Notes under the pieces: model-generated
Told to the model about the DNA's origin: nothing
The model's input: the letters and a program-made list of their open reading frames with translations, nothing else
Database searches by the model: none
Source: CAYGVX01 sp964544285
GTDB lineage: Archaea; Thermoproteota; Bathyarchaeia; Bathyarchaeales; SOJC01
Length of the DNA stretch: 22,689 bases
Direction: 5' to 3'
Assembly: GCA_964544285.1 (NCBI GenBank)
Contig: CAZJAQ010000020.1
Coordinates: forward strand, 1 to 22,689
Part shown: one piece after another, positions 8,226 to 14,708 of the stretch
Layout: every line of letters begins with the position of its first letter
Position numbering within the stretch: the first letter of the stretch is position 1
Made by a program: the position numbers and the translations under genes

Positions 8226-9032
8226 TCACTCTTTTTCGATTAACGTGCCGACTACTTTTTCTTCTTTAAGGGCTTTGTAAACGTTGCCTTCCTTTGCAGC
8301 GTTAATGATTAACGTTGGGATACCACGATTAATGGCTGGAATAAGCTCGGAGATTTTGCCCAACATGCCCCCCGTCACGTCGGTCACTTTCGCTTCTCCA
8401 ATACTGCTGAGCAGAGTTTTCAACTCTTTCAGCGTGATGTGAGGTATCAGTCGGGCAGAATTGTTGGTCTTAGGGTCGGCTGTGTACAAACCATTCACAT
8501 CAACGCCTAAAACTATCTTGTTCGCATTGAATCTTGTTGCTAAGGTAGTAACTAACTGGTCTCCAGAGAGTATCGTGAACCCGACGCTATTATCTAAGAC
8601 CGCATCACCAAAAAGCACGGGCACAAACCCCATGTCTAAGAGCTTTGTTAACGTGGTATCGTAGAAAGTTTGGATTCGACCAGCCTTCGTTGTGATACAT
8701 GACGAAGGGGAAACGGGAAAGGCGGGAATATTATGGCGTATTAGAGCGTCCACAACCAGCTTGTTTAGTTCTAACATGGCTTGGTGTGTTTCTGAAAACC
8801 CCGGAATCTGTGAGTTTTCTTTGTATCCTTCTTTTATCTTGTATCTTTTTGCCAGTGGATGACCGAAGCTTCCTCCGCCGTGCACGATTATTAGGCGACC
8901 AGTGCTCGCGTTAGCTATTTCTTCTGTCAGTCGCTGGATTGCTGGGAGGATGGGGGTCTTGAGTTTGTCTTTCTTAGTTATCACCGAGCCACCGAGCTTC
9001 AGAACTGTTAACTTGCCTTTAGCCTTGCTCAA
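8226..9032 (-). CDS. ipk: Isopentenyl phosphate kinase
   Basis: This kinase phosphorylates isopentenyl phosphate to IPP, the final step of the modified archaeal mevalonate pathway. It belongs to the amino acid kinase fold family. Visible motifs are VLKLGGSVITKKD at the start, IIVHGGGSFGHPLAKRY (the histidine in this motif identifies IPK within the superfamily), VLFGDAVLDN followed by ILSGDQL, VLGVDVNGLYTADP, and VTGGMLGKI near the end. I placed the start at TTG 9032, which begins the protein just ahead of the family's usual first strand and has GGAG ten bases upstream. A longer version from TTG 9065 is possible and would add 11 residues. The 14-base overlap with the mevalonate kinase gene indicates translational coupling. 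The call is secure; only the start is uncertain. Confidence 0.93.
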   Translation of the reverse strand: MSKAKGKLTVLKLGGSVITKKDKLKTPILPAIQRLTEEIANASTGRLIIVHGGGSFGHPLAKRYKIKEGYKENSQIPGFSETHQAMLELNKLVVDALIRHNIPAFPVSPSSCITTKAGRIQTFYDTTLTKLLDMGFVPVLFGDAVLDNSVGFTILSGDQLVTTLATRFNANKIVLGVDVNGLYTADPKTNNSARLIPHITLKELKTLLSSIGEAKVTDVTGGMLGKISELIPAINRGIPTLIINAAKEGNVYKALKEEKVVGTLIEKE

Positions 9033-10008
9033 CCTTGGCTCCGTCTGATGTTCTTCTTGCAACAAAAGCCCTTCCGCCAGCCTTCTCTATAGCTTTTTTG
9101 ACGTGGTTTAAATTCTTCGGTTCAGCCAAGGCAACCATGCAGCCACCTCCGCCTGCACCCGTCAGCTTTGCACCGAGCGCTCCAGCCTTTCTCGCCGCAT
9201 ACACAAGCTTCTCTAATGGTTCGTTGGAGACGCCGACAGCGTAAAGAAGAGCATGGTTGATATTCATGAGCTCGCCAAGCAGAGCCAAGTCGCCGTCTTG
9301 CAATGCTTTTACTGCAGCACGGGCAATTTCTCCCCCGCTCTTTATTATCGGTTCTATGATAGTGGGGTAAGAGTCGTATCTTCTTCTCACCTCAGCAACT
9401 AAGCTACCAGTCGACCTCTCCAAAAGAGTGTCTCCCACAACGAGGGGGACGTCAGCTTCCACTTCCAGTCGGGTAAACCCTCTATCCTTTTGGTAAAAAA
9501 TGACGCCCCCATAAGTTGCGATAGTGGGGTCTATGCCCGAAGGAGTCCCATGAATTAACCTCTCCATGTCGCAAGCAACGCGAAAGATGTCTTCTCGGGT
9601 CAGTTCCACGTCTAATAATCTGCTTACTGCAAGGGCTGTCGCAGCAGCAACTGCAGCCGAAGAACCTAATCCAGCTGCAACTGGAATTGACGAGTTAATT
9701 TCAACGTTGACGCCCAAAGTTTTTCCACGGTGATGTTTCAGGGCTTCCTTTGCAGCGACCATTATCGGTTCAAGTCTAGCCCGAACGTTTCCCTTGCCCT
9801 TTTCTACAAAAAACTGGTTGTTTTCAGAGTATCCTGACGTTCTCAAGTCTAGTGAATTCACGTGTAGGCGCTTGTCCTTTCGTAACTTTACTGTGGCGTA
9901 GGCGCGTTTGTCGATGGCCATCGCGATTGCTGGTTGACCGTAGACTACAAAATGCTCGCCGAAAAGTATTGTTTTAGCTGGCGCAGAGGCAGTTACCTTA
10001 ACGGTCAT
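9019..10008 (-). CDS. mvk: Mevalonate kinase
   Basis: This GHMP kinase phosphorylates mevalonate to mevalonate 5-phosphate and commits carbon to isoprenoid lipids. The 329 residues show SAPAKTILFGEHFVVYGQPA at the N-terminus and the ATP-binding loop PVAAGLGSSAAVAAA near residue 112. HGTPSGIDPTIATYGG contains the catalytic aspartate, and the C-terminal GHMP motif is KLTGAGGGGCMVAL. ATG 10008 is chosen because GGTGG at 10014-10018 sits five bases upstream; the GTG at 10017 is part of that site. The HxlR-type regulator gene just upstream ends inside the first codons of this gene (11-base overlap), so translation of the two is coupled and the kinase lies directly downstream of that regulator's promoter. 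Confidence 0.95.
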   Translation of the reverse strand: MTVKVTASAPAKTILFGEHFVVYGQPAIAMAIDKRAYATVKLRKDKRLHVNSLDLRTSGYSENNQFFVEKGKGNVRARLEPIMVAAKEALKHHRGKTLGVNVEINSSIPVAAGLGSSAAVAAATALAVSRLLDVELTREDIFRVACDMERLIHGTPSGIDPTIATYGGVIFYQKDRGFTRLEVEADVPLVVGDTLLERSTGSLVAEVRRRYDSYPTIIEPIIKSGGEIARAAVKALQDGDLALLGELMNINHALLYAVGVSNEPLEKLVYAARKAGALGAKLTGAGGGGCMVALAEPKNLNHVKKAIEKAGGRAFVARRTSDGAKVEQG

Positions 10009-10420
10009 GTTGACCACCTTTGCAGCTACCTTTAGAGCGTGGAGATTTCACCTTATGTGCTGGTATTCCGTGATAGGTTGACACGCACTTTCTGTCAGTG
10101 CTGTTTCTCGTTGCTGCCCACTTCAAGATTGGTACGATGGATTTTCTGAGTTCTGCACCGTCTTTTGTTAGGGAATATTCCACTCTTGGAGGTATCTCGG
10201 CAAACGATTCTCTTTTGACCAAGCCTTCTGCTTTAAGTTCTCTCAGCGTGTCCGACAGCGTCTTTGGGCTGATGCCTTGCAACTCTTCCATAAGCCTATT
10301 GAACCGTATTCTTCCATGATTGCCAATGGCGTTGACAACGAGGAGAGACCACTTCTTGCTGATAACGTCTATGACACCTTTTAATGGACAGAGACAAATG
10401 CACTCGTCATTCTCATGCAT
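9998..10420 (-). CDS. HxlR-family winged-helix transcriptional regulator
   Basis: This 140-residue DNA-binding protein is of the HxlR type (MarR-like fold). It shows the family start CPLKGVIDVISKKWSLLVV, the recognition region RFNRLMEELQGISPKTLSDTLRELKAEGLVKRE, and the wing IPPRVEYSLTKDG followed by LRKSIVPILKWA. Unusually, three cysteines cluster ahead of the first helix (CICLC) and two more lie in a basic C-terminal tail (RKC and GSC), giving a possible thiol or metal sensor. I chose ATG 10420. A longer frame from TTG 10489 exists, but it would translate straight through the palindromic promoter region at 10440-10470. The last codons overlap the mevalonate kinase start. It is divergent from the Cys-rich mini-protein gene. 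Confidence 0.88.
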   Translation of the reverse strand: MHENDECICLCPLKGVIDVISKKWSLLVVNAIGNHGRIRFNRLMEELQGISPKTLSDTLRELKAEGLVKRESFAEIPPRVEYSLTKDGAELRKSIVPILKWAATRNSTDRKCVSTYHGIPAHKVKSPRSKGSCKGGQHDR

Positions 10421-10426
10421 AAACCC

Positions 10427-10470
10427 ACTATCATCGTCAATAGTGACTATCTCACTATAAACTTTATAGT
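10427..10470. promoter_or_regulatory. Probable HxlR operator: repeated ACTAT/ATAGT half-sites
   Basis: Five half-sites occur in 44 bases: ACTAT at 10427-10431, ATAGT at 10440-10444, ACTAT at 10446-10450, ACTAT at 10454-10458 and ATAGT at 10466-10470. The last pair forms a perfect 17-base palindrome (ACTATAAA-C-TTTATAGT, 10454-10470). The first pair is the same dyad with an 8-base instead of a 7-base spacer. ATAGT-G-ACTAT (10440-10450) is also a perfect palindrome. The block covers the likely TATA and leader region of the HxlR gene and abuts the TATA box of the divergent mini-protein gene. It is therefore well placed for HxlR to repress itself and its neighbour. Binding is inferred. Confidence 0.65.
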
Positions 10471-10477
10471 TTAAATA
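10470..10477 (+). promoter_or_regulatory. TATA box for the Cys-rich mini-protein gene
   Basis: TTTAAATA sits about 26 bases before a predicted transcription start near 10500. This gives a leader of about 22 bases that carries the Shine-Dalgarno sequence. It directly adjoins the 17-base palindrome. Confidence 0.55.
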
Positions 10478-10508
10478 CTTTACTTTCAATACTTAGCTCT
10501 GTCGAGGC

Positions 10509-10517
10509 GGAGGTGAT
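10509..10517 (+). promoter_or_regulatory. Perfect Shine-Dalgarno site
   Basis: GGAGGTGAT is fully complementary to the conserved 3' end of 16S rRNA (ATCACCTCC). It lies five bases before ATG 10523. It is the strongest ribosome binding site in the window and the main proof that the short gene behind it is translated. Confidence 0.85.
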
Positions 10518-10522
10518 AGAAA

Positions 10523-10690
10523 ATGTGTGGAGAATGTGGTTGTTGCTGTGGGTCTTCTCACCATGGACCAGAGCATGGTAGGCGATTTCTCACAAAAGCA
10601 GAGAAGCGAGAGAAGTTGAAGAACTATGCGGAAGAATTGCGAAAGGAACTCAAAGCCGTCGAGGAGCACATCAAGGAACTCGAAGGATAA
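10523..10690 (+). CDS. Cys/His-rich 55-residue mini-protein with coiled coil
   Basis: This short gene encodes 55 residues. The first 18 hold five cysteines (positions 2, 5, 7, 8 and 9) and three histidines (13, 14 and 18), a dense potential metal or Fe-S binding head. Residues 24-54 form a charged heptad-like helix (LTKAEKREKLKNYAEELR, then KELKAVEEHIKEL) expected to make a coiled coil. Similar small archaeal proteins with a Cys/His or Gly-rich head and a coiled-coil tail are known (DUF5320-like), but none has a proven function that I can name. Evidence that it is real: the perfect Shine-Dalgarno site, the TATA box, the T-rich stretch after the stop, and its divergent pairing with a cysteine-bearing HxlR regulator. 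Metal binding or redox buffering is inference. Confidence 0.8.
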   Translation: MCGECGCCCGSSHHGPEHGRRFLTKAEKREKLKNYAEELRKELKAVEEHIKELEG

Positions 10691-10709
10691 ACAGTCTTCA
10701 GCGAGAACA

Positions 10710-10724
10710 TTTTTCCTCTCTTTT
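10710..10724 (+). terminator. T-rich archaeal terminator candidate
   Basis: TTTTT, then CCTCTC, then TTTT begins about 20 bases after the mini-protein stop. Archaeal termination commonly uses such coding-strand T tracts without a hairpin. Position supports it; there is no further proof. Confidence 0.4.
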
Positions 10725-10798
10725 AGCGAATTAGCCTCAGAGGTGCAGAAGACGTCTGGTCAAAACGCCTATGGGAAAGTTTGAGTTGGGTAAAGGAT

Positions 10799-11185
10799 AT
10801 GAAAAGAATAAAGATTGTAGTCACGGATTCTTCGTTGAAAGACATAATCGGGAAAGAAGTAAACCTGTACCTGCACGATAACGCTGATTTCATCCATGTT
10901 TTGAGAAAGATCGACGTCTGCACGAAGGGCAAGTTTCTCATGAAAGATTATCCCGAATACCGCAGTTTGCTTCACATGGTTTGGAATCCCGTAGAAAAGA
11001 GAATCTATAAACAGATAGCAACGTCAGCTTACAAAGACCGCGATTTTTTTGATGTCAGAAAGAACCCTCGTGGCGTTTTGCCTAACGGGGTGACGATATA
11101 CTTGGGCTTGGGGTTGTGCAAGACCGAAGCAGAAGACGTAATTAGCTACGAAAGGTTCAGAGAAGCCATTAAAAACGAAAAATAA
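10799..11185 (+). CDS. Hypothetical protein of unrecognised family
   Basis: This is a 128-residue soluble protein with no transmembrane or signal segment. It opens with alternating strand-like segments (RIKIVVTD, EVNLYLHD) and a helix (ADFIHVLRKID). A middle part rich in Tyr, Lys and Asp follows (YPEYRSLLHMVWNPVEKRIY, then KQIATSAYKDRDFFDV). It ends with the strand GVTIYLGLGL and the segment CKTEAEDVISYERF. The opening strand-strand-helix order could fit a small beta-grasp-like domain, but this is weak. I chose ATG 10799; TTG 10781 in frame would add six residues. It lies 108 bases after the Cys-rich gene on the same strand and converges with MEMO, leaving only 14 bases between stops. Codon use looks like that of its neighbours. 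Function unknown. Confidence 0.65.
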   Translation: MKRIKIVVTDSSLKDIIGKEVNLYLHDNADFIHVLRKIDVCTKGKFLMKDYPEYRSLLHMVWNPVEKRIYKQIATSAYKDRDFFDVRKNPRGVLPNGVTIYLGLGLCKTEAEDVISYERFREAIKNEK

Positions 11186-11199
11186 CCGCCAAGTCTCTC

Positions 11200-12045
11200 C
11201 TATCTTGTGAGAGCTACTGAAGCGTATCCTACAACCGCTGAGTAGTCTCCAGTAACGTCACCGCTCGTCTTGTAGCAGAGTATCTGACCCTTCCTTGCGC
11301 CAAGAAGCTTAGCGGCAGTAACCATAGCCACGACAGGACCGTAGCCACACGCAGTAATGTTAAACCCTTCCACAGTAGAATAAAACCCTCTTTCTTCCAG
11401 CTTCTCCAAGGCGCTGAGGGCTTTCTTGTCTTTCTTTTCGGCAACTTCATGGGGTTCATAGTGGGTCATGTCCGTCGAAGCAATAATAACGGCATTTTTT
11501 CCTTCCAGAGCCCCCGCGACTGCTTGACCCACTTCGCCGCTGGATTCGAAATCTTGCATAAGGAAGCTTACGGGTACAAACTTGAACGCTGAGCCATACA
11601 AGTATTGGAGAAAAGGAAGCTGAACTTCGATGGAATGCTCATACGCATGTGCCGAATCATCTACGTCAATGATTTTTGACCTACGTAAAATTTGGTCTGC
11701 AGTCTCTTCGTCGATTTGAACGTCGCCTAAGGGTGTTCGCCAAACCCCCTGACTCATCACTGCCAAACCACTACCTTGTCCAGTGTGATTTGGACCAAAA
11801 ATCACGACTACGTCTGGTTTGCCGTCAGCCGCTAGGCTGAAGTATGAGTGAGCAGCCACTGGACCAGAATACATGTATCCAGCGTGGGGGCAAACCAAGC
11901 CCACGATGTTTCTCGGACCTTTCTGCACAGTTGGAGTTGTCCCAGGTCCAAGTTCATGAGTGAAACAGCCTACTATTTGTCTTTTCAACGTTTCCGCAGT
12001 GCCAGCGTAGAAGCTTCCTGCCTGAACGGCTCTTCTTACCTTCAC
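11200..12045 (-). CDS. MEMO1 family protein (AmmeMemoRadiSam system protein B type)
   Basis: This 281-residue protein of the MEMO family is structurally related to class III extradiol dioxygenases. The metal-site residues known from human MEMO1 have counterparts here: His in CPHAGYMYSGPVAAHS, His in IFGPNHTGQGSG, and the late cysteine in ITACGYGPV. STDMTHYEP and SGDVTGDYSAVVGYASVA are further family motifs. The biochemical role in archaea is unsettled; it is often found near AMMECR1 and radical-SAM proteins. The start is GTG 12045, 14 bases after the uS2 stop, so it is the last gene of the ribosomal operon. MEMO between rps2 and the mevalonate genes is a recurrent archaeal order. Here the mevalonate genes are separated from it by a three-gene insert. 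Confidence 0.92.
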   Translation of the reverse strand: MKVRRAVQAGSFYAGTAETLKRQIVGCFTHELGPGTTPTVQKGPRNIVGLVCPHAGYMYSGPVAAHSYFSLAADGKPDVVVIFGPNHTGQGSGLAVMSQGVWRTPLGDVQIDEETADQILRRSKIIDVDDSAHAYEHSIEVQLPFLQYLYGSAFKFVPVSFLMQDFESSGEVGQAVAGALEGKNAVIIASTDMTHYEPHEVAEKKDKKALSALEKLEERGFYSTVEGFNITACGYGPVVAMVTAAKLLGARKGQILCYKTSGDVTGDYSAVVGYASVALTR

Positions 12046-12059
12046 TCACGTGCCCTCAA

Positions 12060-12764
12060 CTATTCTTCCCGCGATATCTTCGCCTCAAAATCGTCGACAG
12101 ACAACGCCATGTCCTTGTCAGGAAGCAGTTCTCCTTTTTCGCGAAGGATTTGTCTAGCCAACATCCAATAAATGACCGCTAAGGCTCTTCTACCCTTATT
12201 ATTCGTTGGAATCACAAAGTCTACGCCCGAAAAATCGTTGTCAGTACTACACAAAGCGATGACTGGAATACCCATGACTCCAGCTTCTTTCACAGCCTGC
12301 ACGTCAGCCTTAGGGTCTGAAACAATGATGACTAATGGTTCCACGTGATGGGGATACAACGGATTAGACAAAAGTCCAGGAATAAACCTTCCAACGATAG
12401 GAGTTGCCTTCGTTACCTCGCAGAACTTCGTCGCCGGATAGCGTGCATAGAGTCGTCCTGCTACCGCAGCGATCTTAGAGGGTTCAAACCTTGAGAGAAA
12501 CTTGGCTGCGGTGCGTATGCGTTCATCGGTCTTCTTAACGTCGAGCACGAACAAGCCATCAGGCCTTACGCGGTAGATGAATTGGTCCATATCTTTTGTT
12601 TTCATCCGAGTGCCGATGTGGATGCCTGCTGAGAGCAACACGTCGCGGGGTAATAGTAGTTCAGCTTCCCCTATCTCGAATTCTTCCTCACTTTCTTCAG
12701 GCAAGCTTGTTTTCTCGGTGTTCTGGGTGTTCTCGGTTTTTTCAACGTCTTCTTTTTCTGACAA
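12060..12764 (-). CDS. rpsB: 30S ribosomal protein uS2
   Basis: This archaeal uS2 (234 residues) is a small-subunit protein at the head-body junction. Family motifs are VLLSAGIHIGTRMKTKDM near residue 42, FVLDVKKTDERIRTAAKFLS, YPATKFCEVTKATPIVGRF (ending IPGLLSNP), and IPVIALCSTDN followed by DFVIPTNNKGRRALAVIYWM. The first ~35 residues are an acidic, Glu/Thr-rich extension, probably disordered. The start is TTG 12764, with GGAGG at 12774-12778 nine bases upstream. It overlaps the end of the enolase gene by 23 bases, so the ribosome binding site lies within enolase coding sequence. The neighbours enolase and MEMO are as in other archaeal superoperons. Confidence 0.95.
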   Translation of the reverse strand: MSEKEDVEKTENTQNTEKTSLPEESEEEFEIGEAELLLPRDVLLSAGIHIGTRMKTKDMDQFIYRVRPDGLFVLDVKKTDERIRTAAKFLSRFEPSKIAAVAGRLYARYPATKFCEVTKATPIVGRFIPGLLSNPLYPHHVEPLVIIVSDPKADVQAVKEAGVMGIPVIALCSTDNDFSGVDFVIPTNNKGRRALAVIYWMLARQILREKGELLPDKDMALSVDDFEAKISREE

Positions 12765-14028
12765 GGACTGCTTCCTCCTTTAACGGGATCTCAGCCATTT
12801 TCGCTCTTTTTCCAAGAGTGTCTTCTATTCTGATGAGTTCGTCAATTTTTGCGATTCGGGCGCCTTCTATCACGCCAGTCTTGATGATGGGACAATGGAA
12901 AGCCACCGCCAGATGGGAAATTTCCGCATTCACGGTGTCGCCCGATCTATGGGATACGACGGGGGCGTATAATGCTTCTCTAGCCGTTTTCGCGGCTTCC
13001 CAAGCGTCTGTAAGCGTCCCGATTTGGTTGGGTTTTATTATTATCGAGTTAGCTGCGCCTTTCTTGATTCCGTGTTTTAATCGTTTAACGTTTGTAACAA
13101 ACAAGTCGTCGCCACAAACAAGACAGTTGCGAGCCTTTTCTGTCAGCCACGCAAAGTTCTCAAAATCCTCTTCATGAAAAGGGTCTTCTACGTAAGCGAG
13201 GCTGTATTCTTCGATTAGTTCCAAAATGTATTTTGCTTGTTCTTTGGGTGTTCTGCTGATTTTTTCATGAGAGTAAACGTAGCTCTGTTTCTTCGGGTTC
13301 CAGAGCGTTGACGCAGCAATGTCTATCCCCATTCTGCACTCGAATTCAAGCTCTTCAGAAACTGCTTCGCACGCTTGCCTCATAAGCTCGAGGGCTTCGT
13401 TGTTGTCGATATCAGCAATCCAAGCGCCTTCATCACTTTTTCCGCTCGTGAATGTTTTCTTGGTTTTCCTGAGAATTTCGCCCACTTTCTTATGAAATGT
13501 TACGTTGGCTTTTGCAGCATCCCAAAAAGACTCGGCATGAATGGGTAATACCAGGAATTCTTGTATGTCGGGTGCCCTACCGTGAGCATGTCTGCCCCCG
13601 CTTAAAACGTTTCCAAGGGGGAACGGAAGCTCATAAGCAAGGTAGCCTCCAAGATACTCATACAATAACACGTGGTATGAGTCAGCTGTTGCTTTTGCGG
13701 CGCACAAAGAGATTGCATACGCGGTGTTCCCTCCCATTTTCTCGAAGTTTTCTGTTCCATCGATTTCATGGAGGAGGGAATCTATCTCTTCTTGCTGGTT
13801 TGTATTCAAGCCTATTAACCTAGGCGCAATGATCTTCTCAACGATTTCCACAGCCGCGTCGACGCCGCCTTTTGGATAATACGTCACCTCAGCTTCACCT
13901 CTGCTGGCTCCTGCCGGCGCTGCAGCCCTGCCAAAGCCAGATTTGGTTTCCATGTCCACTTCTATTGTTTCCTCTCCGCGGCTGTTGAAAATCTTCCGCG
14001 CCACAACTTTCCTTATTTCAGTGGACAA
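12742..14028 (-). CDS. eno: Enolase (phosphopyruvate hydratase)
   Basis: This enzyme converts 2-phosphoglycerate to phosphoenolpyruvate in glycolysis and gluconeogenesis. The 428 residues include the N-terminal NSRGEETIEVDMET, the loop APAGASRGEAEV and LSGGRHAHG. The magnesium-ligand region EDPFHEEDFENF precedes CGDDLFVTN. The catalytic lysine motif KPNQIGT is near residue 331, and SHRSGDT with its active-site loop follows about 28 residues later. The start is TTG 14028; no other in-frame start lies before the conserved RKIFNSRG, and a GAGGAG purine run is about 11 bases upstream. Enolase within the ribosomal/RNA polymerase operon is an archaeal signature. The gene rpoK, often found between rpoN and eno, is absent: only 18 bases separate the two. 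Confidence 0.96.
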   Translation of the reverse strand: MSTEIRKVVARKIFNSRGEETIEVDMETKSGFGRAAAPAGASRGEAEVTYYPKGGVDAAVEIVEKIIAPRLIGLNTNQQEEIDSLLHEIDGTENFEKMGGNTAYAISLCAAKATADSYHVLLYEYLGGYLAYELPFPLGNVLSGGRHAHGRAPDIQEFLVLPIHAESFWDAAKANVTFHKKVGEILRKTKKTFTSGKSDEGAWIADIDNNEALELMRQACEAVSEELEFECRMGIDIAASTLWNPKKQSYVYSHEKISRTPKEQAKYILELIEEYSLAYVEDPFHEEDFENFAWLTEKARNCLVCGDDLFVTNVKRLKHGIKKGAANSIIIKPNQIGTLTDAWEAAKTAREALYAPVVSHRSGDTVNAEISHLAVAFHCPIIKTGVIEGARIAKIDELIRIEDTLGKRAKMAEIPLKEEAVLVRKRRR

Positions 14029-14046
14029 GTCTGAACATTTCTCCTC

Positions 14047-14271
14047 TTACGGCGGTTTCATTTGCCTTTTTTTTCCAGTTTCATAATACTTGATGATTTC
14101 ATCGATGATTTCCACGTGGGAAAGAAGCATTCTTCGACAACAATAACGGGTTAAGCCGAGGTCGTCTAAGACTTTTCCCGCATCTTCTCCTTCTTTCACC
14201 CGTCTGGCAAAGTCTTCCCATCTGTCACCTATTACTTTGCCACACGTAAAACAGCGAACGGGAATAATCAT
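14047..14271 (-). CDS. rpoN: DNA-directed RNA polymerase subunit Rpo10 (N)
   Basis: This 74-residue zinc-bundle subunit is homologous to eukaryotic Rpb10 and helps assemble the Rpo3-Rpo11 platform. It has the hallmark IIPVRCFTCGKVIGDRW at the start and RYCCRRMLLSHVEIIDEII towards the end. The CxxC and the CC pair form the zinc site. Length is within the family range. ATG 14271 follows the uS9 stop by 22 bases. The usual archaeal neighbour rpoK is missing downstream. Confidence 0.95.
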   Translation of the reverse strand: MIIPVRCFTCGKVIGDRWEDFARRVKEGEDAGKVLDDLGLTRYCCRRMLLSHVEIIDEIIKYYETGKKRQMKPP

Positions 14272-14293
14272 TTCTCAAATCGTCCTCTCTTTT

Positions 14294-14707
14294 TTATCTA
14301 TAGCTTTTTTGGAATCGAGCACGAGCGCCTGGGCCTCCGAATTTTTTAGACTCTTTACGTCGCGGGTCTCCAGAGAGCATAGTTCTGTCGTATTCTGCGA
14401 AGGCTGACTCTAAATGCTTGCTTTTAGTCCACCTTAGAAACCCTCTTGCAATCGCCATCCTCACAGCTTCTGCCTGCCCCATGAACCCTCCGCCCGAAGC
14501 CTTTATGTATACGTCAACTTGATTCCGAACTTCATCGTCAACATGGAGAAGAGGCTCCATCATTTTAAGCCTCGCGGTTTGCGGCTCGAATATTTCAATT
14601 GGGATGTTGTTTATTCGAATTCTTCCCTTTCCGGTTCTTATGGTGGCTCTAGCTGTGGCAGTCTTTCTTTTTCCACTAATTGTTACAATCTTCTTTGCAC
14701 TTGACAT
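14294..14707 (-). CDS. rpsI: 30S ribosomal protein uS9
   Basis: This small-subunit protein has a C-terminal tail that reaches the P-site tRNA. The 137 residues show TISGKRKTATARATIRTGKG near the start, GGGFMGQAEAVRMAIARGF in the middle, and the conserved end SGDPRRKESKKFGGPGARA with a final KSYR. ATG 14707 is chosen over an in-frame upstream start at 14755: GGTGA at 14713-14717 lies five bases before it, and the uL13 stop is one base upstream. The pair uL13-uS9 is conserved across life. Confidence 0.95.
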   Translation of the reverse strand: MSSAKKIVTISGKRKTATARATIRTGKGRIRINNIPIEIFEPQTARLKMMEPLLHVDDEVRNQVDVYIKASGGGFMGQAEAVRMAIARGFLRWTKSKHLESAFAEYDRTMLSGDPRRKESKKFGGPGARARFQKSYR

Positions 14708-14708
14708 G

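Noticed and set aside
7497..8243. 248-codon plus-strand frame opposite the isomerase gene
   Set aside because: It is the complement of a clearly conserved enzyme, with no recognisable domain, promoter or ribosome binding site.
10421..10489. Extended N-terminus of the HxlR regulator from TTG 10489
   Set aside because: It would translate the palindromic operator and TATA region; ATG 10420 starts just ahead of the family domain.
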